This document shows positions 8,017-15,478 of a DNA stretch of 64,000 nucleotides, piece by piece; the first letter of the stretch is position 1; every line of letters begins with the position of its first letter. Origin of the DNA: Aliiroseovarius zhejiangensis (GTDB taxonomy: Bacteria > Pseudomonadota > Alphaproteobacteria > Rhodobacterales > Rhodobacteraceae). The stretch is from positions 558,001-622,000 of the forward strand of contig NZ_BNCH01000001.1 in assembly GCF_014656375.1 (NCBI RefSeq), read 5' to 3'. The notes below the pieces were generated by a model. It was not told the origin of the DNA. It was given only the letters and a program-made list of their open reading frames with translations, and did not search any database. Both the position numbers and the translations under genes were made by a program.

Positions 8017-10026
8017 TTAGACGCCGTCGCGGCCCAGGCAGAAGCTCTCTTTGCGGCGCAGCGCAATGTCGAAATCCTGATGCAGGATGATGCGGCGGGT
8101 GCCGGACAGCGACTGCGTGTACGGGTCGACCAGGATGTCCAGACCGCCCCACAGGCCGATCATCACATCGCGCATGTTGCCGAACAGAACGTCGCCATCG
8201 GCAAACTGGTTGGTGATCTCGACATCCGACCCGTTGACGGTGTTGCCCTGCTCCCAGATCGGCTGGCCGTTGGTGCCGCTGAATTTCTGGGTGCTTTTGC
8301 AATGGCCACGGAATTTCGAGTTGCCGATATAGCGCATACCATCGGTCAGCGCATTGTCCACGTCGACCTCGGTTTCCATCTGGATCAGCTCGGCATAGGT
8401 CGGCTGAACCGCGCCGAATGTCACGGCGTTGATGCCGGTCGTGTTCAGGATGCCCAACGGGTTGTTGCCAACCCCGTCACCATAGAACCCGTAATGGTCG
8501 ATGCCCAGGGCAAGGTCCGTGGCAAGGCTGCTGCGGAACTGCATTTCGACATCAAGCGACGATTGTTGCAGCATCCGGCGCGTCACGCGCCCGAACACAC
8601 CGATGGTGGTCGGCGTCAGGCTGACGTTTCCGACATCCATGCTGCCCTCGCCAACATCCTCGTCCTCACCGACGATGAACACGTTACCGCTGCCGGTTTG
8701 GCCAGGAATGTCCACATTGCCGATCAGGCCCGCCATGGGGGTGCCAAGCGACAGAAGAACAGCGCGGTTGCGCAGCATTTCGATGAACGATTGCGTGGCC
8801 AGCGTCGTGTCGATCAGATAGCCACCGGTGTCACCGGGGTTGGTGCCGCTGGTGTCGGTGTTGAACGTCCGGGTCAGCACATCGACCGGCACCGTGATAC
8901 CCTCCGAATTGCGACCCATCGACCGCTGGGCTTCGGCGGATGCCTCGAATTCGAACTCTGCGTCACGCTGCGCGGTACGATCGCTGGGGTTCAGCAGTGC
9001 GCGGGCGGCGCGCAGGAAACTGAACCGGCGGATTTCGCTGTCCGACATTCCGATCTGACCGGCATTGTCGGTCAGCGGGTCGCGGGTCGACTGCCCCGCG
9101 GGGGTTTGGGCAACACGTGCCGCAACCACATCCAGAAGCGAACGCGAGAACGCTTCCGGCGTGGTGCCGTCGCGAACAGCTTTGATCGCCTCGGCTTGCG
9201 CGTCATACTGTTCACCCAGCTCAAGAATGCGCGCGGCGCGGGTTTGTTCGGCGGTGGCACCTTCGCCACCCAGCGCGCGCATCTGCTTGGCGGTTTGCAG
9301 AACCTCAAGCTCCTTGACGATGTTGCCGTCTTCGTCGACCTCGGCGCGGACAAGAGCACCGTCCGAATTCCGTGTGATGATGGTTTTCATATTGTCCGAA
9401 CCCTCTTGTCGGTTTGTTTCAGGTTGGTTGGAAGTATTGTCAGGCTCCGCTGGGGCTTCCTCTGGCGGGTTCCCGTGTGCGCGACCCACGCCGACAGACG
9501 GGTCGGCGGGGATGCTGACCAGCGAAATCTCGTACGGTTCCCAGCGCGTCACCGTCACTTCATCAGGCTCGCCTTCGCGCTGCTCGATCACAATGTCGCG
9601 GACGAAATACCCGACCGAGATATGGCGGATGATACCTGACACCACGTCCTGCCATTTCTCGTCAGCCTTGGGGCCGGATCCGAAGCGCAGGACAGCCCGG
9701 CCGCGCCGGTCCTTGTCGATGCGGGCGCTCTCGACGACGCCGATCTGTTTGTCTGGGTCGTGATTCCACAGCACCGCCGCGCCATTGTCCAGGCGGTCCA
9801 TAACCATGGCACCGGAACTGTGGTCAAGGATTTCATCGCCGAACCAGCGCGCGACCGGCGTTTCGGACGAAAACGCGACCTCGACGGTTCGTTCGTCCTT
9901 GTTGACATTGCGCACCTGGGCGGTGCGGCGCAGCGGCCCCGCCTCTCGGTTGTTGTTGATCTGCTCTGGCGTGATCGACCGGCACAGTGCCGCGCCAATC
10001 AGGCCAAGGTCACGTGCCTGTTTCAT
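8017..10026 (-). CDS. Prohead protease fused to HK97-fold major capsid protein
   Basis: 669 residues carrying two normally separate proteins. Residues about 35-190 look like an HK97-family prohead protease (RRTAQVRNVNKDERTVEVAF; VLWNHDP; ISVGYFVRD; WEPYEISLVSIPADPSVGVG, where the His and Ser would be catalytic). After a Pro/Glu linker holding an 18-bp repeat, about residues 210-330 form a helical scaffold-like segment, then the HK97 major capsid domain (GGYLIDTTLATQSFIEML; MLQQSSLDVEMQFRSSLATD; GVGNNPLGILNTTGINAVTF). The protease presumably frees itself during head maturation. The gene overlaps the portal gene by 17 bases. Confidence 0.9.
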   Translation of the reverse strand: MKQARDLGLIGAALCRSITPEQINNNREAGPLRRTAQVRNVNKDERTVEVAFSSETPVARWFGDEILDHSSGAMVMDRLDNGAAVLWNHDPDKQIGVVESARIDKDRRGRAVLRFGSGPKADEKWQDVVSGIIRHISVGYFVRDIVIEQREGEPDEVTVTRWEPYEISLVSIPADPSVGVGRAHGNPPEEAPAEPDNTSNQPETNRQEGSDNMKTIITRNSDGALVRAEVDEDGNIVKELEVLQTAKQMRALGGEGATAEQTRAARILELGEQYDAQAEAIKAVRDGTTPEAFSRSLLDVVAARVAQTPAGQSTRDPLTDNAGQIGMSDSEIRRFSFLRAARALLNPSDRTAQRDAEFEFEASAEAQRSMGRNSEGITVPVDVLTRTFNTDTSGTNPGDTGGYLIDTTLATQSFIEMLRNRAVLLSLGTPMAGLIGNVDIPGQTGSGNVFIVGEDEDVGEGSMDVGNVSLTPTTIGVFGRVTRRMLQQSSLDVEMQFRSSLATDLALGIDHYGFYGDGVGNNPLGILNTTGINAVTFGAVQPTYAELIQMETEVDVDNALTDGMRYIGNSKFRGHCKSTQKFSGTNGQPIWEQGNTVNGSDVEITNQFADGDVLFGNMRDVMIGLWGGLDILVDPYTQSLSGTRRIILHQDFDIALRRKESFCLGRDGV
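9457..9474 (-). repeat. Interspersed 18-bp prophage repeat, copy 3 (in the protease-capsid linker)
   Basis: Plus strand TTCCTCTGGCGGGTTCCC, lying in the coding sequence at the junction between the protease and scaffold/capsid parts of the fusion gene. In frame it encodes GNPPEE, within the linker AHGNPPEEAPAEPDN. The same hexapeptide pattern (GKPPEE) occurs at copy 4 in the terminase. Confidence 0.85.
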
Positions 10027-11581
10027 CCTCTTCGCCCTCCTGTGGCTGTTGTGGTGTGGCTTGCTGCGGGGTCGCGCCCAGCACAGAAGCCATGATGAAT
10101 TCGATGGGAATGCCTGCCGACTTCATCTGGTCGATGTCAGCCGCCATGTTTTTCCAGACGGTTTGCGGATCACGCCCGCTCTTGCGGATAATCTCGGAAG
10201 GGGAAGTCAGAAGGTTGTTCTTGCTATCCACCTCGGCCTTGATGTCTTTTGCCGGGTCGACCCATGCCCAGCGACGGGCCTGCCACAGGACGTTCTCATA
10301 TTTCTCGCGACTTTCAGGGCGCAGGCGGATCGGGCCGTTCTTGACCAGGCCCAGAAGCAAGCCTGCTTCCAGCGCCCCTCGATAGACGCGATCGACCAGT
10401 GTTTCGATCAACCATTCCTGCAAATCCATCCAGTGTTCGCGCTCGTCCAGGACACCTTGGCGGATTGACGAAAAGTTCACGCCCTCAAGGTCGTTGGCAA
10501 ACGACACATAGGCCACGCCCAGACCGGCCCCGGCCCCTTGCAGCATGGCCTTGCGGAACGGTGAAAACTCGCCGCTGGGATATTGCGGGTTCCATTCCTT
10601 GAATTTGGCGCCGACCGGCAGTTCCTGAATTTCACCGCCCGCGTGTTCGATCACGAATTCTTCGTCATCATCCTCTTCATCGGGGGCAAACTCGGGGTCC
10701 CATTCGATGAAGCCGGTCTTGGCCGCGCCGATCCGCGCATTCACCAGCGCCGATTTTTCGAAACCTGCCAACATCTTCATGCGCCACAGTGCTGTCGCCG
10801 CCCAGGGGATGCCGCGCCGCTGGCCTTCAACATCCTCGACAAAGCCGTGGATGATTTCCCCGGCCGCGATCCGGTCAAGGCTGCTCGACCCGTGGGCATA
10901 GCCCGTGCCTCGATTGTCGTAGCGCATGAAATAATAGGCCAGCGCGCGGCCTTCGCTCGAATATTCGATCCCCTGGCGCACAAAGCGCCCACCCGACAGG
11001 CGGTCGATATTGTAATCGACCGGGCACCGCTGCGGATCAAGCGTTTGCAGGGCATACCCCATCGGACCCGCCGCTTTGCCGCGCAGCTCGCGGATCATGA
11101 ACTCGCCATCTTTCGCCGCGGCTGTGATCGCCCCTTGCAGGATCAGCCGAAACGACCGGCGCCCTTTATGGTCGCAGTTTTCGGCCCGACACCATTTGTG
11201 CCAGAACAGTTCCAGCGCATCGTTGGCGGCGGTATCCAGGCGGTCTCCATCTTTGGCCTGCGCTTGCAGGGATATTCCGCGCGACCCGACAATGTTCTGA
11301 CGGCACAGGCGCAGATAATTCTTCATGTAATCGTTGTTCGCCGCCTGCTCGCGCGACCGGGCCACCAATATTTTCTGGTTGCGGTCGATGATGTCGTCAG
11401 CCGTCATGGGCTGCGACCCCCAACCCGCCGTGTAACGGTCGACCTGGGCGGCATCGTAACTGCGCACAGCACTGCCAATGGGCAAACCACGGCGGCGGGT
11501 GACGCGCGGAATGCTGGTCTTGCGCATCTGGGCGGTGGCATCCGGGCTTTCGGAGCGGCGGCTGGTGAATGGCCAGGCCAT
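10010..11581 (-). CDS. Phage portal protein, lambda gpB family
   Basis: 523 residues, the usual length of lambda-type portals (533). Family signatures include the N-terminal SQPMTADDIIDRNQKILVAR with YLRLCRQNIVGSRGISLQAQ, and the core GEIIHGFVEDVEGQRRGIPW, which leads into ATALWRMKMLAGFE. The portal is the dodecameric ring through which DNA is packaged and ejected and which nucleates the head. It overlaps the capsid fusion gene by 17 bases and abuts the small gene 11581-12138. The C-terminus is Gln/Glu-rich. Confidence 0.93.
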   Translation of the reverse strand: MAWPFTSRRSESPDATAQMRKTSIPRVTRRRGLPIGSAVRSYDAAQVDRYTAGWGSQPMTADDIIDRNQKILVARSREQAANNDYMKNYLRLCRQNIVGSRGISLQAQAKDGDRLDTAANDALELFWHKWCRAENCDHKGRRSFRLILQGAITAAAKDGEFMIRELRGKAAGPMGYALQTLDPQRCPVDYNIDRLSGGRFVRQGIEYSSEGRALAYYFMRYDNRGTGYAHGSSSLDRIAAGEIIHGFVEDVEGQRRGIPWAATALWRMKMLAGFEKSALVNARIGAAKTGFIEWDPEFAPDEEDDDEEFVIEHAGGEIQELPVGAKFKEWNPQYPSGEFSPFRKAMLQGAGAGLGVAYVSFANDLEGVNFSSIRQGVLDEREHWMDLQEWLIETLVDRVYRGALEAGLLLGLVKNGPIRLRPESREKYENVLWQARRWAWVDPAKDIKAEVDSKNNLLTSPSEIIRKSGRDPQTVWKNMAADIDQMKSAGIPIEFIMASVLGATPQQATPQQPQEGEEDETGT

Positions 11582-12138
11582 CAGTTGAACCTCGCTTTCA
11601 AGACGCGTCCCAGGCGGCTTTTGTTCTTCGACTTCTGCCGGTTGACCTCGGCGCGGTAGGCCGTGCGCAGTTTGATCAGGTCCGCAATGGGGGTGCGTTG
11701 CAGGCTGCGCCCGCCAATCGAGTAGGATAGTTGATCTTTCGTCGCGCGGCTTTCGATCACCGCTTCGATTGCATCCAGCACCTTCGCGGCGTGGGTGCGG
11801 GCGTCATGGCCGATGTTCGCCCGCGCGGTATCGGCAACAACCTGGCAGGCACCGTGTTCGATTTCGAAAACGTCTCCACCATTCTGCATTCGCACAGACA
11901 CGAAATAGGTGCCAGGCTCCCATGCGCCCGTGGCGGCACCGTTGGCGGAAACGGTGAAGTTCGCGCCATCGCCAACGCCTGTCAGTTCGAAAACGTCTGG
12001 CCCTGCAAAGAAGACGGTCATGGACCAATCGGGCGCCGGGTAATCCGACACCGTGAAATTGGCTTCCAAGTTCAGGCCAGCCCGAATTTCAGAAGGAAAA
12101 CAATTCAGCAATTTACCACCCGTCCAGACGTGGGCCAC
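11581..12138 (-). CDS. gpW-like head-joining protein with extra N-terminal beta domain
   Basis: Up to 185 residues. The C-terminal 60 residues (LSYSIGGRSLQRTPIADLIK, then TAYRAEVNRQ) match the small lambda gpW head-tail joining family, which normally makes up the whole protein. In front is a beta-rich domain of about 110 residues (FTVSDYPAPDWSMTVFFAGP). The ATG at 12138 lies 26 bases inside the terminase gene. A TTG just after the terminase stop, giving LLNCFPSEIRAGL, is an equally plausible start. Lambda has W between terminase and portal, as here. Confidence 0.72.
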   Translation of the reverse strand: MAHVWTGGKLLNCFPSEIRAGLNLEANFTVSDYPAPDWSMTVFFAGPDVFELTGVGDGANFTVSANGAATGAWEPGTYFVSVRMQNGGDVFEIEHGACQVVADTARANIGHDARTHAAKVLDAIEAVIESRATKDQLSYSIGGRSLQRTPIADLIKLRTAYRAEVNRQKSKNKSRLGRVLKARFN

Positions 12139-14053
12139 TTCGGCGCCGCTTTGATTTCGGCTTCCGGCGGCGTGTCTTAGTCTTGCGGGTGGGTGCCGTC
12201 GCTTCCTCTGGCGGCTTCCCGTCCGCCGTATCGCCCTGATCTTCGGCTTCCTCGGCCTCTTCGGTCAGCTTTTTCAGGCGCGCAGCGATGTTAGGCTTCT
12301 CGATCTTCAGGGCGGCATAGGCATAGACACGGCAGTCCAGCGCCTCGTTGCGTTCGCGCGATGGGCGCCACTCGCGCACCGGCCATCCCTTCAACCAGCG
12401 CGTAACTAGGCGTTCGGCGGTCATTTGCAGGAAATATTCAGGATCCCGGTTGTCTGGGAAATGGCAGGTGCCCGGCCCGGCTTCCAGGATCAGACGCCGC
12501 GCGACAATGACCTTGGTTTCATCCGTGCCCACCGAGAACAACTTGACCGGGCGCCCCCGCCGCCCAGTCTTGACCGTTCGGGGGGCTGACACCACCGGGC
12601 GACCCCAGCCACCGACGCCTTTGATCGCGAAAATCCGGCGGGACTGCTTGCCCGCCAACTTCTCATAGGCTGATTGTGTCAGGCCACCGTCACCACCAGT
12701 GTCGACGCACATGGCCGAAATCCGCATCTGCGCGCCGCTTTCGTGGCTAAACAGATGGTCACGGTATTCGAACAGTTCGTCCCAGACCTCCTGTTCGAGC
12801 GGGTTGCCCCAGAAAACACGGTAGTCGATGTTCCAACTTTCTTCACCCAGCCCCCATCCGACAACCTCGACTTCAAGGCGGTCTTTCTGCATGTCCACAC
12901 CGGCAGTCAGCACACCCGCGCCCATCGGCACCTCGGCCGCATAGGTTTCCGCGCGGCGTTGCAGCAGTTCGGCTTCGACCTCTTCGGCCTCTTCCACCCA
13001 CGTCTCGGCCAAAGACACGTTGGTGAAGGTCTGGATGTCGTTCGCCGCCTTCTTGTCCAGGAAACTCTGAACAATCTCGGACAGGTTGCGAAACAGCGAA
13101 TACAGTTCGGACAGGTGATAGGATGCGTGGCCCCTGAACGGCTTTTTCCCGATCCAGCCGCCCCCTTTTGTTTCCGCATCCCGGATCGCGCGCTTGCGTT
13201 CTTCTTCGGACCACCAGCATCCGTTGCCGCTGTCGCACAGGTAATAGGCTGTTTCCGGCAGGTGGTTGCCTTCGTCGTCCTTGTTCCACTTCACATTTGC
13301 CCATCGCAGCGCCTGCAAATGATCGCAATGGGGGCAGCAGACGTGAAACCGGCGCTGATCGCCCGCCTCGAACGCGCTTTCGATCCAGCTCGCGCCCTTG
13401 ATCGTTGGCGTCGAAATCTCGACCAGCAGTTTGTTGTCGCCGAATGTCGCGGCCCGCTGCCAAAGCAGCGATACCGGGTGGCCTTCCTGCGTCCGGTCAT
13501 ACCCATCAGTTTCGTCGCAAAAAATCTTGGGGGCAGACCGGCCGCGCATGGTTTTAGGGGATCCCGACCAGGAAAACATCATGAACCCGCCCGGATAGGA
13601 CTTCATGCGTTGATTGTTCACCCCATCGCGCCCCCGCGGCTTGGCCAGGCGGTCCTGAAGGTTCGGGTTTGCGTCGACCAACGGGTTGAATTTCGTTTCC
13701 AGCCAGGTTTGAAGATCGCCCTGACTGGGCTGCATCATGATTTGCGACGCCGGATCATGGTCGATGAAATACCCCTGGCCGCACAGGGCAAGCTGCGTCT
13801 TTCCAACCTGTGCTCCCCACATCAGCGTGATGCGCTGGCAGGCCGGATTTGCCATCATGTCCAGCGGCTCGCGCTGATACGGGGCGTTGTCAAACCGGAT
13901 GCGGCCGGGGATCGCGTTGCCGGTGGGGATGCGAACATGACGTTCCGCCCATTCGGACGGTTTCAGTTCAGGCGGCGGGCGCAAATATTCCTGCGCGCGA
14001 TTGGTCGCGGCAACCAGTGCGCGGATGTTTGAAAAATCCGGGCGCACAGTCAT
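12113..14053 (-). CDS. Terminase large subunit, lambda gpA family
   Basis: 646 residues, matching lambda gpA (641). It shows SEWAERHVRIPTGNAIPGRI at the start, a Walker A-like GAQVGKTQLA (about residues 80-90), SPKTMRGRSAPKIFCDETDG with the Walker B-like FCDETD, and a nuclease domain with GVDMQKDRLEVEVVGWG and a late WRPSRERNEALDCRVYAYAA. It cuts concatemers and pumps DNA into the prohead. The basic/Pro C-terminal tail carries GKPPEEA, encoded by an 18-bp repeat, and ends in a Lys/Arg-rich stretch. It overlaps Nu1 by 4 bases. Confidence 0.95.
   Translation of the reverse strand: MTVRPDFSNIRALVAATNRAQEYLRPPPELKPSEWAERHVRIPTGNAIPGRIRFDNAPYQREPLDMMANPACQRITLMWGAQVGKTQLALCGQGYFIDHDPASQIMMQPSQGDLQTWLETKFNPLVDANPNLQDRLAKPRGRDGVNNQRMKSYPGGFMMFSWSGSPKTMRGRSAPKIFCDETDGYDRTQEGHPVSLLWQRAATFGDNKLLVEISTPTIKGASWIESAFEAGDQRRFHVCCPHCDHLQALRWANVKWNKDDEGNHLPETAYYLCDSGNGCWWSEEERKRAIRDAETKGGGWIGKKPFRGHASYHLSELYSLFRNLSEIVQSFLDKKAANDIQTFTNVSLAETWVEEAEEVEAELLQRRAETYAAEVPMGAGVLTAGVDMQKDRLEVEVVGWGLGEESWNIDYRVFWGNPLEQEVWDELFEYRDHLFSHESGAQMRISAMCVDTGGDGGLTQSAYEKLAGKQSRRIFAIKGVGGWGRPVVSAPRTVKTGRRGRPVKLFSVGTDETKVIVARRLILEAGPGTCHFPDNRDPEYFLQMTAERLVTRWLKGWPVREWRPSRERNEALDCRVYAYAALKIEKPNIAARLKKLTEEAEEAEDQGDTADGKPPEEATAPTRKTKTRRRKPKSKRRRSGPRLDGW
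12203..12220 (-). repeat. Interspersed 18-bp prophage repeat, copy 4 (in the terminase C-terminal tail)
   Basis: Plus strand TTCCTCTGGCGGCTTCCC in the coding sequence for the disordered C-terminal tail of the large terminase, encoding GKPPEE in frame. It lies about 90 bases before the terminase stop, close to the boundary with the portal/gpW module. Confidence 0.85.
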
Positions 14054-14574
14054 TCTGCGTCTTCCTCTTCGAAGTCGTCTTCTTCGACCAGCGCCGCATT
14101 GGCCAGGGCTTCCAGCACTTCATCAATCTCTTCGCGCAGCACCTCCTTGATTTCAGTCTCGCCTGTCAGCGCGGCGACCCGCGCGGCGACGCGGGCGGGC
14201 AACACCCCGCGCAATCGGGATCGCACCTCGGCAAACCCCTTTTGCATCGCGCGCTCGAATTCCTCGACCGGGGCAACCAGGGCGGTCGCGGTCGCCAGTT
14301 CCAATTCGACCAGCTCGACCTCCGCTTCCAGTTTACGCCGGTTCAGTTCTTCCTTTGATGAAACCTCGACGCCTTTGCTCTGCGCGCGAACATCATCTTC
14401 GCGCCAGCGCATGACCTGGGCCGAGTTGAAAATCCATGGACGCCCGCGCGCGCCCTTCTGAACGGCAGGACATCCCCGCCGGATCCATTCATCGAGCGTC
14501 GGGGGGGTGATGCCCATGGCATCTGCCATTTCTGCGCGGTTCAACTGAATGCCCCGCCCCCGCGTATTTGCCAC
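14050..14574 (-). CDS. Terminase small subunit (lambda Nu1-like)
   Basis: 174 residues, near the Nu1 length (181). The N-terminus is a winged-helix DNA-binding domain of the Nu1 type (QLNRAEMADAMGITPPTLDE, then WIRRGCPAVQKGARGRPWIF), followed by an acidic coiled coil (SKEELNRRKLEAEVELVELE) and an acidic end. Nu1 binds cos and recruits gpA. The start is GTG at 14574, preceded by AGGTGG. In lambda, cos lies just upstream of this gene, making 14575-14710 the first place to look for a packaging site. Confidence 0.88.
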   Translation of the reverse strand: MANTRGRGIQLNRAEMADAMGITPPTLDEWIRRGCPAVQKGARGRPWIFNSAQVMRWREDDVRAQSKGVEVSSKEELNRRKLEAEVELVELELATATALVAPVEEFERAMQKGFAEVRSRLRGVLPARVAARVAALTGETEIKEVLREEIDEVLEALANAALVEEDDFEEEDAE

Positions 14575-14577
14575 CGA

Positions 14578-14715
14578 TCACCACCTAAGCCAATATAAAG
14601 AAAAGACAATTTCCGATTTGCCACGCAGAATTATTTTTTTGCGATGTCGAACACCCGCGGGCCGTGGCCCCCTGGGAAGGACCCGCTTTTCCTCTGCGTG
14701 ACAGTTCGAAATCAT
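14578..14715 (-). CDS. Possible small basic phage protein (uncertain)
   Basis: A 45-residue frame (MISNCHAEEKRVLPRGPRPA...) whose ATG overlaps the stop of the lipoprotein gene 14712-14918 as ATGA and which stops 3 bases before the terminase small subunit start. The spacing is what a coupled gene would show, but the sequence is Arg/Lys-rich with no recognised domain. This stretch may instead be non-coding and hold the packaging site or a promoter; it is markedly AT-rich at 14590-14645. Confidence 0.3.
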   Translation of the reverse strand: MISNCHAEEKRVLPRGPRPAGVRHRKKIILRGKSEIVFSLYWLRW

Positions 14716-14918
14716 GGCTTCACCCGGCATCCGGCGCCGAAGCCAATCACCACATCGGTGCCCGCCTCGCCCACCGGGTCTGGGGTGTTGGGATGTGCAG
14801 CAAGCGCATCCGACAGGGCGGCAACGTGTGGCCGCAACCCGGCGCACAGGCCGGGTTCACTTGCGCGCGTCGCGCAGCCGGTCACGCCAATCAGCGTCAC
14901 GATCATCATCCACCGCAT
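14712..14918 (-). CDS. Rz1-like outer-membrane lipoprotein (o-spanin candidate)
   Basis: 68 residues starting MRWMMIVTLIGVTGCATRAS. It has a short signal sequence and a lipobox (V-T-G-C, Cys about residue 15), so it should be lipidated and anchored in the outer membrane. The start lies inside the upstream membrane-protein gene in another frame, overlapping 62 bases, as in Rz/Rz1 pairs. O-spanins fuse the two membranes in the last step of lysis. Pro content is lower than in lambda Rz1. Longer in-frame starts upstream only read shadows. Confidence 0.65.
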   Translation of the reverse strand: MRWMMIVTLIGVTGCATRASEPGLCAGLRPHVAALSDALAAHPNTPDPVGEAGTDVVIGFGAGCRVKP

Positions 14919-15090
14919 CCTCGATCCTTTCCCGTGTCTCGATGTGGTCCTGCGCGTCCTGTTGGGCGCGCTCTTCCCTGGCGTCCTTGCGCCCCTCATG
15001 TCGCTGCGCCTTGCCATAGGCCAGAAAGCCCAACAGCAAAGCGCCGATTGCCGACAGGATGGTCGGCAGTTTGCCAAGCCACCGGATCAT
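14857..15090 (-). CDS. Rz-like inner-membrane coiled-coil protein (i-spanin candidate)
   Basis: 77 residues starting MIRWLGKLPTILSAIGALLL. One N-terminal transmembrane helix (about residues 9-26) is followed by a long, highly charged Arg/Glu/Asp coiled coil facing the periplasm (REERAQQDAQDHIETRERIE). This is the layout of an i-spanin. It sits between the holin-like gene, which it overlaps by 4 bases, and the lipoprotein gene whose start lies within it. Confidence 0.65.
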   Translation of the reverse strand: MIRWLGKLPTILSAIGALLLGFLAYGKAQRHEGRKDAREERAQQDAQDHIETRERIEDAVDDDRDADWRDRLRDARK

Positions 15091-15290
15091 TGGCTTGGCG
15101 CCTGCCGCCGCAACCGAACGAATTGTGCAGCCAACCACAGGCCCAACATGATCCATGGGATCCAAGACGGTGGGATCATCGCCTTGATGTCAGCGGGCAG
15201 TTCGGCCCATGCGACCGGAAGCCCGGCCAGGAATGCAATGGCATAGGTCGAATGCCACCGCCAAAAGTCTTTCCAATTGTCAACGAACAT
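15087..15290 (-). CDS. Holin-like small membrane protein
   Basis: 67 residues starting MFVDNWKDFWRWHSTYAIAF. Two hydrophobic segments (about 14-32 and 42-60, ...WIPWIMLGLWLAAQFV) end in a basic tail (RLRRQAPSQ), typical of small class II holins found beside phage endolysins in Rhodobacteraceae. A strong AGGAG site lies 7 bases before the ATG. Holins set lysis timing by opening the inner membrane to the endolysin. The upstream extension of the frame is non-coding. Confidence 0.7.
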   Translation of the reverse strand: MFVDNWKDFWRWHSTYAIAFLAGLPVAWAELPADIKAMIPPSWIPWIMLGLWLAAQFVRLRRQAPSQ

Positions 15291-15468
15291 GACTGCTCTC
15301 CTGTACCTGTTTTTGTGATGGTCGTAAGTCGAAACCAACTGACTGCTGTTGATATGCAAGAGGGCGACCATCCGGCCCAAGAAGTTGGGAGTGGGTTGGC
15401 TTGTTTGACACCTCACATTGTGTCGCCACTCGGCCTTGATTTTCCCCGTAAAAAGTTTGCTCGCTCAT
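15280..15468 (-). CDS. Small hypothetical phage protein in the lysis cassette
   Basis: 62 residues starting MSEQTFYGENQGRVATQCEV, with a conserved-looking LLGPDGRPLAYQQQ. No membrane segment. The 15 bases AGGAGAGCAGTCATG at its start are identical to those at the holin-like gene, which suggests a duplicated translation start region. Its end overlaps the first codons of the holin-like gene by 11 bases. The endolysin stop codon lies within its ribosome-binding site, so expression of the three genes is probably linked. Confidence 0.55.
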   Translation of the reverse strand: MSEQTFYGENQGRVATQCEVSNKPTHSQLLGPDGRPLAYQQQSVGFDLRPSQKQVQESSHVR

Positions 15469-15478
15469 GACTGCTCTC

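Noticed and set aside
7843-9639. 598-residue open frame on the plus strand
   Set aside because: Antisense to the protease-capsid fusion; His/Arg-rich composition, no domain, no ribosome site. High GC leaves such frames open by chance.
12674-14032. 452-residue open frame on the plus strand
   Set aside because: Antisense to the terminase large subunit, whose motifs are unambiguous.
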